DNA of 33,036 nt from a bacterium (GTDB taxonomy: Bacteria; Patescibacteriota; Patescibacteriia; UBA9934; GWF2-40-263): contig JAGVQB010000035.1 of NCBI GenBank assembly GCA_020051955.1, positions 1-33,036 of the forward strand. The letters are read 5' to 3'. The notes under the pieces were generated by a model. It was not told the DNA's origin. It searched no databases and saw nothing but the letters and a program-made list of their open reading frames with translations. The translations under genes and the position numbers were made by a program. Below, piece by piece: positions 24,436 to 33,036 of this stretch; within the stretch, counting starts at the first letter, position 1; every line of letters begins with the position of its first letter.

Positions 24436-26469
24436 TTATCGCAAATTAATTCCTTCAAGTTTAAATTGTTTTGCTTTTTTCTCTTCGCTGTAGGCCTCCA
24501 TCACGTCACCATCCTCTGGCTTAATCTTGCCTTCGAATAACATCCCGCACTCTTGCCCTGGTTGCCCCTCCTTAAGTTGCGAGCTCCCAAGCTGTAAAGT
24601 TTTTATCAACCCCTCACCGACGTACTCTCCGTTTCGAGAAAGACGTAGCTTCGCCCCAGGCATAATCTTCTCACCCTTAATGCGTATGCCGATTATCCAA
24701 CCTGTGTCTGTCTTGCGGAAGTTTTTCAGAACAACGCACTGCCCTTGTTCGTGGATAATGGTTTCAGACGGCACGCGCTTCTTCAACTCGCCAATCACGT
24801 CTTCAAACAGTTTGTAAATAATTTTGTACTGTCGCATATCCACGCCTTTTTCTCTTGCCTGCTCTTCCGCTCCCCCTCCTGGATACACGTTAAAACCTAT
24901 CAAGATCGCGTGCGTTGCCTGCGCGCTGTTTACGTCAGCGTCAGTGATATTTCCCAACCCTTTCTGAACAACCTTCACCCCAACCTCATCGTGCTGAATC
25001 TTGTCGAGCATTCCCAAAATCGCTTCCAATGATCCAAGCATGTCCGCGCGAATAATCAGATTCAAAAATTGTTTCCCATCCTCACCCTCTTTCCCTTCCT
25101 CATCCTTTGCCACGTGTTTTATTGATGCCATCTCCTCTGTCGCGCGCATTGACACATCCGTTGATTTTATTTTCTTGAGCGCGCGCATATTCTCTGGCAC
25201 CTCCATAATATCTCCAACCGCTGGCGCGAGCTTCCATCCAATAATCTTTACCGGCGTTGAAGGCGGCGCTGTCGACAGCGACTCCCCTTTCCAATTTTGC
25301 ATCGCGCGCACACGCCCGTACTGACACTCGCGCACGCCAAGATCATCACCCAAACGAAGAGTGCCGCTCTGCACCAAGACCGTGGCAATAGGACCAGAAC
25401 CAGGATTCACGCGTGACTCGATAACCGTGCCAATCGCTCGGCTCTCTGGGTTCGCGACGATTTTATCCTTCTCCATATCTTCAACCAACAACAACATATC
25501 CAACAACTCTTCAATGTTCTTCCCTTCCCTTGCCGAGATTGGCACCATAACCGTTTTGCCACCCCAATCCTCTGGCACAAGCCCAAGTTCGGAGAGCTGT
25601 GTCTTCACTCGCTCGATATTCGCTTCAGCGCGATCAATCTTGTTTAGTGCCACAACAAACGGCAGTGACGCTGACTTGATAATGTTGATTGCTTCCTTTG
25701 TCTGTGGCTGTACCCCATCATCAGCGGCAACCACGAGAATCGCAATGTCCGCGACTTTCGCGCCACGTGAACGCATGACAGTAAAAGCCTCGTGACCAGG
25801 CGTGTCGATGAATGTCAGAGACTTTCCATTGCGTTCAACTTGATACGCGCCAATGTGCTGAGTGATTCCACCGGCTTCAGACTCCATCACGTTGGTCTTA
25901 CGAATCGCGTCCAACAATTTTGTCTTTCCATGATCAACGTGACCCATTACTACGATGACCGGGGGTCGGCGTTTCAAATTCTTTGTCTCTTCCTTTTCAA
26001 CACGCTCGCGGATTCTTTCCATTCCAGTCGCGTCTTCAGATACCCCGCCGCCTTCAACGCGCAATGCTCGAAACCCCAAATCCTCCGCGATGATAGAAGC
26101 TGTATCAAAATCTATTCGCTCGTTGATAGAGGCGAGGATTCCGTTTTTCATTAGCTCCTGCATTAGACGTGGCACTGGCAATTCCATAAGAGACGCCAGA
26201 TCGCGCACAGTGGTAATTGGCGGAACCATCACCTGCTTGCGTTCGTGCTCTGGGATATCGCGCCCAAGCCCTTGCGCTTTTTGCGCTTCAACTTTTGCCG
26301 CGAGACGTTCCTTGCGCTTCATCTCTCCCCACGCCTCCATGATTTTTGTTGCCTGACGATTGTCGACCTTGAGCGCGTGACCGCCAACAGCAAAACCAAG
26401 CTCCGGGAGTCTGCGTCGAAGTTCCTCTGGGTGCGCGCGAAGGCGACGGGCTAATTCAGTAATGTTCAT
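24436..26469 (-). CDS. infB: translation initiation factor IF-2
   Basis: PPVIVVMGHVDHGKTKLLDAIRKTNV, DTPGHEAFTVMRSRGA, NKIDR. Confidence 0.95.
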   Translation of the reverse strand: MNITELARRLRAHPEELRRRLPELGFAVGGHALKVDNRQATKIMEAWGEMKRKERLAAKVEAQKAQGLGRDIPEHERKQVMVPPITTVRDLASLMELPVPRLMQELMKNGILASINERIDFDTASIIAEDLGFRALRVEGGGVSEDATGMERIRERVEKEETKNLKRRPPVIVVMGHVDHGKTKLLDAIRKTNVMESEAGGITQHIGAYQVERNGKSLTFIDTPGHEAFTVMRSRGAKVADIAILVVAADDGVQPQTKEAINIIKSASLPFVVALNKIDRAEANIERVKTQLSELGLVPEDWGGKTVMVPISAREGKNIEELLDMLLLVEDMEKDKIVANPESRAIGTVIESRVNPGSGPIATVLVQSGTLRLGDDLGVRECQYGRVRAMQNWKGESLSTAPPSTPVKIIGWKLAPAVGDIMEVPENMRALKKIKSTDVSMRATEEMASIKHVAKDEEGKEGEDGKQFLNLIIRADMLGSLEAILGMLDKIQHDEVGVKVVQKGLGNITDADVNSAQATHAILIGFNVYPGGGAEEQAREKGVDMRQYKIIYKLFEDVIGELKKRVPSETIIHEQGQCVVLKNFRKTDTGWIIGIRIKGEKIMPGAKLRLSRNGEYVGEGLIKTLQLGSSQLKEGQPGQECGMLFEGKIKPEDGDVMEAYSEEKKAKQFKLEGINLR

Positions 26470-26571
26470 AATTTTTCAATGTAGCCGTAGGCTACCTTTC
26501 AACAGATAAGACGCTCGAAAGTTTATCGGAAAAAACTATAAGGGTCAATCAAAACCCAATTGGCTCGTCAA

Positions 26572-27279
26572 TCAGACGGCGGTTTTTCTTGGCACGTACA
26601 CGATCCATTTATTTTCCCAGTATCTGCGCCAGCCCTCAAATTTTCCACATCCGCAATAACACAAACTTCCACGATAACCGACCATCTCTTCTTGCTTTGG
26701 GAAGTGAAAAGGCAAAAGGGTCGGCTCCGCCTGCGTCCTACCGCATACATATGCGTCAACCTCTGAAAAAAGCGCCATCTTCATTTCTGTCTCGTCATCC
26801 TGTCCAATCTCACGCGTCACAAACGCTGGACAATCATCCGATTCAAGAAGTTCTGGGTAATCTTTCGACAAAACATCGGAACCGTTTTCTCCATTTATCT
26901 GTTTTGGAATAACAATCCACCCCTCGTATTCGTTCCAGAATGGATCGGGACGAATCGCGTTTTTTGAATCATAATTTTCGCTTCGAACTAATTGAAACCC
27001 TTCGGTCAATAATTCTGGGCGTGGCGGGCGTTCAACCGCGCGTCTATCGTCCTTGAATAATGCTTGCCCAACTTTTAGCTCTGTCTTGTTCGGTCTGCGA
27101 ACTTTTGTAACTATCAACGATCCATCTTTCCACTTCGCGTGCGCAACCACCTTCTTTTTTTTTGTAATAAATATGACGTGACTGTCAATTAACTTTTCAC
27201 GTTTTTCAAAATCATAAAGCGTCTCTTTATAACTCCGTTCTGGTAATCTAGATACGCTGAAATTTTTTTCAGATGACAT
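26572..27279 (-). CDS. hypothetical protein
   Basis: 235-aa ORF with C-terminal CYCGCGKFEGWRRYWENKW. Confidence 0.6.
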   Translation of the reverse strand: MSSEKNFSVSRLPERSYKETLYDFEKREKLIDSHVIFITKKKKVVAHAKWKDGSLIVTKVRRPNKTELKVGQALFKDDRRAVERPPRPELLTEGFQLVRSENYDSKNAIRPDPFWNEYEGWIVIPKQINGENGSDVLSKDYPELLESDDCPAFVTREIGQDDETEMKMALFSEVDAYVCGRTQAEPTLLPFHFPKQEEMVGYRGSLCYCGCGKFEGWRRYWENKWIVYVPRKTAV

Positions 27280-27346
27280 ATTGATCCTTACTAGCGTACT
27301 GCCTTGAAGGAGGAAACGTCAAAGTAGTTTCAATAACAACATATTT

Positions 27347-27374
27347 TTGCTTCAATCCCAAAGTAAAGTAAGAT
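27347..27374 (+). promoter_or_regulatory. promoter of truB, near-leaderless
   Basis: TTGCTT -16 nt- TAAGAT, 8 nt before ATG 27383. Confidence 0.55.
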
Positions 27375-27382
27375 GACGATAT

Positions 27383-28108
27383 ATGGAAGGTTTCCTACTC
27401 ATCGACAAACCCGCTGGAATCACAAGCCATGATGTTGTGAATCGCGTGAGAAGAATCACTGGAGAAAAGCGCGTTGGACACGCTGGAACGCTCGATCCGT
27501 TTGCGACAGGGCTTTTGATTGTTGGTGTTGGACGTGCCGCAACAAGAGAGATGGAAAAACTTGTTGGACTGGATAAGACGTACGAAGCGGTTTTCGTGTT
27601 GGGCGCGAGGTCGGACACGGATGATAGGACAGGAAAAATCGAAGAGGCGCCGATCGGCAACCTCCCCCTACCCGAGGGGGGTATTCAAAAAGTCCTTAAA
27701 CAATTCGTAGGCGAGATAGAGCAAGTACCTCCAACGTACAGCGCGATCAAAATCGGTGGAAAAAAAATGTATGAGGAGGCGCGCAAGGGAAGACCAATGG
27801 AAGCGACCCCTCGTCACGTTACTATTTACTCAATCGAAATTCTCAACACTCAACAACTCAACGACTCAACGACTCAACGACTCCATCTTCGCATCCACTG
27901 CTCGAGCGGTACATACATTCGCGCGATTGCTCGAGACCTTGGAGAGGCACTCGGTGGCGGAGGTTATGTTGAGACGCTCCGCCGCACATCTATTGGACCG
28001 TTTTTAGTTGATGATGCTATTTCAGTCACGACACAAGCTAAAGCGTGGGGCAACACCACTTCCACCTCCTTTCTCATCCCAATTTCCCAATTTCTCGCGC
28101 GCCTTTGA
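27383..28108 (+). CDS. truB: tRNA pseudouridine(55) synthase
   Basis: GFLLIDKPAGITSHDVVNRVRR, VGHAGTLDPFATGLLIV, SGTYIRAIARDLGE. Confidence 0.94.
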   Translation: MEGFLLIDKPAGITSHDVVNRVRRITGEKRVGHAGTLDPFATGLLIVGVGRAATREMEKLVGLDKTYEAVFVLGARSDTDDRTGKIEEAPIGNLPLPEGGIQKVLKQFVGEIEQVPPTYSAIKIGGKKMYEEARKGRPMEATPRHVTIYSIEILNTQQLNDSTTQRLHLRIHCSSGTYIRAIARDLGEALGGGGYVETLRRTSIGPFLVDDAISVTTQAKAWGNTTSTSFLIPISQFLARL

Positions 28109-28134
28109 CACGAGACCGATACCGATGTTATTCT
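28105..28134 (+). promoter_or_regulatory. sigma70 promoter overlapping truB stop codon
   Basis: TTGACA -18 nt- TATTCT. Confidence 0.75.
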
Positions 28135-28140
28135 TTCTTG

Positions 28141-28330
28141 GCGTAAATCATCAAAAGTTTTGCTGGAAAGTGCACGGACGTGGAAGAAAAACCCTTATTA
28201 TGCGATCCCCTGGTTTAACACCATTTGCATATTCGACAATTGCCTCACAAAGGGCAGATTTGTTATAAGAGTTTGTTTCCACAATTCGTGAAATCACAAA
28301 GGCTTCTCCAGCGGCGAGAAGTTTTATTTT
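28141..28330 (+). promoter_or_regulatory. Structured leader / candidate small RNA upstream of rny, ending in intrinsic terminator
   Basis: Pairs GCTGGA (28162)/TCCAGC (28307), CACG/CGTG, GTGGAA (28180)/TTCCAC (28277); terminator CTTCTC-cagcggc-GAGAAG-TTTTATTTT at 28303-28330. Confidence 0.55.
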
Positions 28331-29899
28331 ATGAACATCCCAATCATTATTCTCATCCCAATGATACTTAGCACGCTTATCGGCGTCGCATTGGGTTATG
28401 AGTTGCGTAAAGCAAAGGCAAGAAAGAGCGCTGATGACGCAGAGACTCGATCAGAACGCATCATCGCGGAGGCGAAGAACAAGCAACAGGAATTAATTCA
28501 ATCAGCTAAAAACGAGGAGCACGGGTTACTAATCAAGGCCAAAGAAAAGGCGTTGACAATCATTGATGATGCCAAGGCAGAGGAACAAACGCGCCGCCGC
28601 GACCTGCAGGATCAACAGCATCGCTTGGAAAAACGCGAAACACTCTTTGACCAGAAGCTCATCGAGATAGAAGACAAAAAAACAAAACTCGATGACCGCG
28701 CGAAAGAGATCGAAGAAGTAAAGGAAAAAATCTCAGCGATAAAAAACGAACAAGTCACAAAATTACAAGAGATCGCCGGGCTTAGTCGTGATGAGGCTAC
28801 TGATCGTCTACTTAAAGAAGTCGAACGCGATTGCCAGGACGCTCTAATGAGCCGACTGCACAAGATTGAACAACTAAACGAAGAAGAGCTTCAGACAAAA
28901 GCGAACCAAGTCCTTTCCCTCGCGCTCACGCGTTACTCCTCATCTGTATCAGTTGACACAACCACGACATCAGTCGAGTTGCCAAACGACGAAATGAAAG
29001 GGCGCATCATTGGCAAGGAAGGACGAAATATCAAAGCCATTGAAATGCTCACCGGAACCGAGATCATCGTTGATGATACGCCAGAGATGATCACGATCAG
29101 TGGCTTTTCCCCCATCCGTCGCCAGGTTGCGAAGCGCGCGCTTGAGGAGCTAATCAAAGACGGTCGCATTCAGCCAGCGAGAATCGAAGAGGCAATCAAC
29201 AACGCAAAGAAGTCAATCTCGCAAGACCTGCGTAAGGCTGGCGAGGACGCGCTTTACCAGCTCGGCATCCCAGTCTCATCAATTGATCCAAAACTTATTT
29301 CGATTTTGGGGCGCATGAAGTATCGAACAAGTTACGGACAGAACGCCCTACAACACTCAATCGAAGTAGGAACAATCGCCGGTATGATTGCCGAGGAGCT
29401 TGGAGCCGATGTGTTTGTATGCAAGAAGGGTGGGCTGTTCCACGATATTGGCAAGGCAGTTGACCATGATATGCAGGGCGCGCATCCAGAGATCGGATAC
29501 AACATCATGAAAAAGTTCGGCTTCCCAGAGGAGATCTGTTACCAGTCTGTCGCGCACCACGATGACCGACCACGCACAATTGAAGGCGCGATCGTGAAGG
29601 CGGCGGATGCCATTTCTGGAGCAAGACCAGGCGCGCGTAAACAAAGTTTGGAACAATTTATCCAGCGCATGGAAGAACTTGAGCGCACTGCCGCGGCATT
29701 CGATGGAGTTGAGAAGGCATACGCGATCCAGGCTGGCCGCGAAGTACGCGTGTTCGTAGAGCCGCTAAAAATTGATGACCTCACCGCTTACCGACTGGCC
29801 AAAGACATCGCGAACAAAATCGAAGCTGAGTTGAATTACCCAGGTGAGGTAAAAGTGACAGTGATCCGTGAGACTCGTGTAATCGAATACGCGAAATAA
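28331..29899 (+). CDS. rny: ribonuclease Y
   Basis: N-terminal TM, coiled coil, KH domain GRIIGKEGRNIKAIEMLTG, HD domain LFHDIGKAVDHD. Confidence 0.95.
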   Translation: MNIPIIILIPMILSTLIGVALGYELRKAKARKSADDAETRSERIIAEAKNKQQELIQSAKNEEHGLLIKAKEKALTIIDDAKAEEQTRRRDLQDQQHRLEKRETLFDQKLIEIEDKKTKLDDRAKEIEEVKEKISAIKNEQVTKLQEIAGLSRDEATDRLLKEVERDCQDALMSRLHKIEQLNEEELQTKANQVLSLALTRYSSSVSVDTTTTSVELPNDEMKGRIIGKEGRNIKAIEMLTGTEIIVDDTPEMITISGFSPIRRQVAKRALEELIKDGRIQPARIEEAINNAKKSISQDLRKAGEDALYQLGIPVSSIDPKLISILGRMKYRTSYGQNALQHSIEVGTIAGMIAEELGADVFVCKKGGLFHDIGKAVDHDMQGAHPEIGYNIMKKFGFPEEICYQSVAHHDDRPRTIEGAIVKAADAISGARPGARKQSLEQFIQRMEELERTAAAFDGVEKAYAIQAGREVRVFVEPLKIDDLTAYRLAKDIANKIEAELNYPGEVKVTVIRETRVIEYAK

Positions 29900-29919
29900 G
29901 ACTTGCAAGAAGAGAGATT

Positions 29920-30026
29920 AGGGGATAGCTTATAGCTTATAGGAGGGACAACAGACGAACTTTCCGAACTACCTCCCTCTCCCTTCCTCCCTCCTCCCTC
30001 TCCCTTCCCCCCTCATCCCTCCCCAT
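29920..30026. repeat. ATAGCTTATAGC words followed by CTCCCTCTCCCTTCC pyrimidine repeats upstream of HU
   Basis: GGGGATAGCTTATAGCTTATAGG then CTACCTCCCTCTCCCTTCCTCCCTCCTCCCTCTCCCTTCCCCCCTCATCCCTCCCCAT directly before ATG. Confidence 0.7.
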
Positions 30027-30317
30027 ATGAACAAAGCCGACCTCGCAACGCGCATCGCAGAAAAACTCGATGTGCCAAAAAAACTTGGGGAAGATTTTAT
30101 CGCGGCGTTTGAAGAACTCGTAACCCGAGCGCTCGTCCAGGGAGATGAAGTTATAATCGCTGGTTTCGGCACGTTCAGCGCTCGCACTCGCAAAGGCCGC
30201 GTTGGAGTGAACCCGCAAAAGCCAAGCGAAAAAATCAACATCCCTTCTGTGCTGGTTCCAAAGTTCAAGGCTGGAAAGGGTCTCAAGGATACACTCAAGG
30301 GAAAACGAACAATCTAA
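30027..30317 (+). CDS. HU-family DNA-binding protein
   Basis: MNKADLATRIAEKL ... GFGTFSARTRKGRVGVNPQKPSEKINIPSVLVPKFKAGKGLKD. Confidence 0.93.
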   Translation: MNKADLATRIAEKLDVPKKLGEDFIAAFEELVTRALVQGDEVIIAGFGTFSARTRKGRVGVNPQKPSEKINIPSVLVPKFKAGKGLKDTLKGKRTI

Positions 30318-30323
30318 TTTTAA

Positions 30324-30354
30324 AAACAACCTTCGACATTCGGAGGTTGTTTTG
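30324..30354 (+). terminator. Intrinsic terminator of HU gene
   Basis: AACAACCT-tcgacattcgg-AGGTTGTT-TTG. Confidence 0.75.
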
Positions 30355-30424
30355 TTTAACGATTTCGAATTATACCTTTACACTCTTATCCTATGGTGGC
30401 ATGATCTTGCGCAAGGAGGCAACA

Positions 30425-30898
30425 ATGCCAGCAATCGGAATCGTTCGTGGATGGACAATGGGAGCCGTTGGAATGAATAGACATCCTCCATCGGTAACAG
30501 TCATCAATGCACTGCGCAATTACGATCATCCCAATTACGCTGATGGTTTCATCGTGACATTCCTCAAGGCAGGAGACGTGTTTTGCTGTCACGTCTCCCA
30601 TGAGTCACAAGCGCAAGCACAACTCGGAGACGACATCACGTTCCGCCCCGTCGAGGGCGACGAAGACATTCAAACGACACTGCGCGAAGACCGCGTTCTC
30701 GTGCGCTGGCGAGACCTTGGGTTGGTCTTTCCAGACAACGGCACCCCACCGCCCGCGCACTTCGTCCTCTTGCGCGTTGATGACACACGCGAACACACAA
30801 TCAACGCGCTTCGCGCCGCGATCGTACGCGCGTTCGACGACGAAGAGAGTGCGTCGATCTGGGCTCGCGCCTGCGCCGCAAGCCTGACTCTCGGCTGA
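30425..30898 (+). CDS. hypothetical protein
   Basis: AAGGAGG SD before ATG 30425; followed by terminator CCCATCG-CAAGAAA-CGATGGG-TTTTT. Confidence 0.65.
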   Translation: MPAIGIVRGWTMGAVGMNRHPPSVTVINALRNYDHPNYADGFIVTFLKAGDVFCCHVSHESQAQAQLGDDITFRPVEGDEDIQTTLREDRVLVRWRDLGLVFPDNGTPPPAHFVLLRVDDTREHTINALRAAIVRAFDDEESASIWARACAASLTLG

Positions 30899-30949
30899 TC
30901 GTCTCACCCCCACCCTGCCCATCGCAAGAAACGATGGGTTTTTAAAAAC

Positions 30950-30977
30950 CAAAAAACAGCCTCCGTGTGAGGCTGTT
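30950..30977 (-). terminator. Intrinsic terminator of MFS gene
   Basis: Minus ACAGCCTC-acacg-GAGGCTGT-TTTTTGG. Confidence 0.75.
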
Positions 30978-30980
30978 TCG

Positions 30981-32153
30981 TTAGCTCTCCTTTGGCCGCG
31001 TGAACCACAGAATAAGCGCACCAAACAGAAGGAACACGGCACAGGTCAACCAGACACCACTGATCGTCTCGCGAGTATTGGGCTTTCCATGAATCACAAG
31101 CCAGATGAGGAATGGAATAATTGCGAATCCCATCCTTCCCAAGAAAGACTGGAGTGAGCCGAACGTTGCGCGGTAACTTGTGTGAACGCGATGTTGTACG
31201 AAGGCGCTTGAGAGCGGTTCAAAAAGCCCGCGACCAACCTCGTGAACAAACAGCGCTGGGACGGCAAGCCAGAGCGTGGGAGCAAGCGCGACCAAGCCAA
31301 GACCAAAACCGCTCAAGAGAATCGAGAGCGCGATCAAGCCCGCCTCCTGCCCTTGCCTCACGCTGGTGCGGCGCACGAATTGCGATGCACCCACAAGCCC
31401 CAGATACATCAGCACCCAAATCCACGACAGCCCCAGCTGACCAACCACTGGCAAGAAAAAGAGCGCCCAGTAGTGATTGAAGGAAACAACCGCGCCAAAC
31501 ACCAGCAACGCGCACACCACCCAAATGAGTGCGCGATTGCGCGTCAACGCGCCCAGGGCAAGACTAAGAGCTCGCACCTCACTCACATATTCAAGTGGCT
31601 CGCCGCGACCATTCATTCGCCAGTGCGCGACAGCGGCGGCGAAAACCCCGGCGACAGCGAACGGCACCCAGATTAGACGATAGTCGATAAGCGCGATCGC
31701 TGTCCCAACCAATCCTCCGGCGAGCATTATGACCGACTTGATGAGCGACTCAGTGGCGTAGACATGACGCAGTTTCTCCATCTGCCCCTCGCGTGCAAGC
31801 GCGTCCGCGATCCAGGCTGTTCCAGCGCCTGAAACAAACGCGCCACCGATTGCAATGATCGCCTCCGCAAGTGCCGCGCTCCAGAATCCAATCGCCACCA
31901 AATAAATGAGCGCGCCGAACGAATAAAACACAGCGCCCATCTTGAGCGAGAACGCGCGCGAACGACCATCAGCGAACATGCCGGTTGGAAGTTCCGCGGC
32001 TATCAGCACGCACCAAAATATCGTGTTCACCAAAGCGATCTGACCAAGCGTTAGACCAATGGAGACGAGAAACGGAGTGTAGGCTGTGATAGTCGCGCTC
32101 ATTCCAAGGTGGATGAGTGCCATGAACAGGTAATAAGTTTTTGCCGCTGACAT
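30981..32153 (-). CDS. MFS transporter
   Basis: ~12 hydrophobic segments; NTIFWCVLIAAELPTGMFADGRSRAFSLKMG. Confidence 0.85.
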   Translation of the reverse strand: MSAAKTYYLFMALIHLGMSATITAYTPFLVSIGLTLGQIALVNTIFWCVLIAAELPTGMFADGRSRAFSLKMGAVFYSFGALIYLVAIGFWSAALAEAIIAIGGAFVSGAGTAWIADALAREGQMEKLRHVYATESLIKSVIMLAGGLVGTAIALIDYRLIWVPFAVAGVFAAAVAHWRMNGRGEPLEYVSEVRALSLALGALTRNRALIWVVCALLVFGAVVSFNHYWALFFLPVVGQLGLSWIWVLMYLGLVGASQFVRRTSVRQGQEAGLIALSILLSGFGLGLVALAPTLWLAVPALFVHEVGRGLFEPLSSAFVQHRVHTSYRATFGSLQSFLGRMGFAIIPFLIWLVIHGKPNTRETISGVWLTCAVFLLFGALILWFTRPKES

Positions 32154-32169
32154 ATTTTTCCTTTGGTGG

Positions 32170-32330
32170 AAACAAAACGACCCGAGGGGTTCCCGGGTCG
32201 TTAGAGACTTGATGTTTAAAAAATCACACCATCAAAACTCTGCTACCAGGGAACGCAAAGACGACCGGATAAATGGAATCTCCGAGCATCCAATTTGTTC
32301 CTTTCTGGTAACAGGTGTTCCGCATACATT
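32170..32330 (-). promoter_or_regulatory. Structured leader with intrinsic terminator upstream of MFS gene (attenuator/riboswitch-like)
   Basis: Minus promoter TTGACC-17-CATTAT (32362-32334); stem GTTACCAG-aaa-GGAAC / GTTCC-CTGGTAGC; TTGATG/CATCAA hairpin; terminator ACGACCCG-ggaacccc-CGGGTCGT-TTTGTTT before the gene's RBS. Confidence 0.55.
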
Positions 32331-32387
32331 GAGATAATGCGCTGTTTTTCGATTTTGGTCAAGGAAACCGTGCTAGAATGATCGCGT

Positions 32388-32942
32388 ATGGAAACACCAA
32401 TACACCACGAACCAGAACAAGACCAAGACAGCGTTCTTCGTTCAATTACACAAGAAAGCCTCGGGATACAACCTAAAACCCAAGATGATCCTATGGGTAT
32501 TTCTTGGATAGTGGGAGACTTCAAACAATGGTGCTTGGATCATTGGGGATACCCACAAGTACAGCGCTCTGCAAAAAACCGTGAATGGAAAACTCTATAT
32601 GAACTCTTTCTTGAGTCCCCACGTCTACTCAAAAATGAAAAGATAGATTTAGAATTAAGATCAAAACGTAACACCGCATTAAAAATGTTAGATGATTACA
32701 GGACGAACTTGCTCAATACCTTGGATGACTTCTATAAACCCGGAAAATCACCAGCGGAAAAAACCATCGCGAAACAACAGTCGCGCGTTCAAGACAGCCA
32801 CGCCTTTTATTCCATGGTCTCTCAAGCAAAGGGCGAACAATCTATTCCAATTCTAAAACACATTTTTCGTTACAGAGAAAAAATCCAGACCGCTTATGAG
32901 GTCGAGGATCCAAAACTGCTGGACGCAATTACACAAGCTTGA
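32388..32942 (+). CDS. hypothetical protein
   Basis: 184-aa ORF; extended -10 TGCTAGAAT 8 nt before ATG. Confidence 0.6.
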   Translation: METPIHHEPEQDQDSVLRSITQESLGIQPKTQDDPMGISWIVGDFKQWCLDHWGYPQVQRSAKNREWKTLYELFLESPRLLKNEKIDLELRSKRNTALKMLDDYRTNLLNTLDDFYKPGKSPAEKTIAKQQSRVQDSHAFYSMVSQAKGEQSIPILKHIFRYREKIQTAYEVEDPKLLDAITQA

Positions 32943-32964
32943 ATTCTAAGTCAAACTGCAACAC

Positions 32965-33036
32965 TCATGAAAACACCTCAAGTGGTGTGTGATAGCCATG
33001 GCGTTTGCGTGGCCGTGAATTAATGAGATGCTCAAC
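32965..33036 (-). CDS. IS30-family transposase, C-terminal fragment (truncated by window edge)
   Basis: Minus strand reads VEHLINSRPRKRHGYHTPLEVFS followed by TGA, matching the LNxRPRKxxGxxTPxEVF C-terminal signature of IS30-like transposases. Confidence 0.75.
   Translation of the reverse strand, partial: VEHLINSRPRKRHGYHTPLEVFS

Noticed and set aside
30605-31042. 145-aa minus ORF
   Set aside because: Antisense to the SD-preceded 30425-30898 gene and spans two terminators.

Overview
33 kb window whose gene content and lineage-typical features (split comEC, compact operons, many start codons without a Shine-Dalgarno) suggest a Patescibacteria/CPR-like bacterium; this taxonomic placement is inference only. 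Core genes: rlmI, ndk, split comEC, ugd, a tRNA, an SDR, two NUDIX genes, leuS, gdhA, trxB/trxA, infB, truB, rny, HU and an MFS transporter. Accessory content: (i) an NAD salvage island on the + strand, nrtR-like NUDIX-wHTH / pncA / nadK / pncB / uncharacterised radical SAM / nadE, with a conserved intergenic stem-loop on both sides of the radical SAM gene and no nadD in view; (ii) a RAYT (Y1) transposase with a perfect 28-bp inverted repeat, plus a ~107-bp non-autonomous derivative of the same element; (iii) a second, unrelated ~130-bp inverted-repeat element at the 5' end of rlmI; (iv) the 3' end of an IS30-like transposase at the right edge. The most unusual signals are: a tRNA gene whose leader carries two exact complements of its own anticodon arm in swapped (pseudoknot-type) order, followed by an intrinsic terminator; several families of short tandem or palindromic repeats present between genes and in frame inside essential genes (leuS carries three, truB two, trxB one); structured promoter-terminator leaders upstream of rny and the MFS gene; and a ~210-nt candidate structured RNA downstream of ndk.
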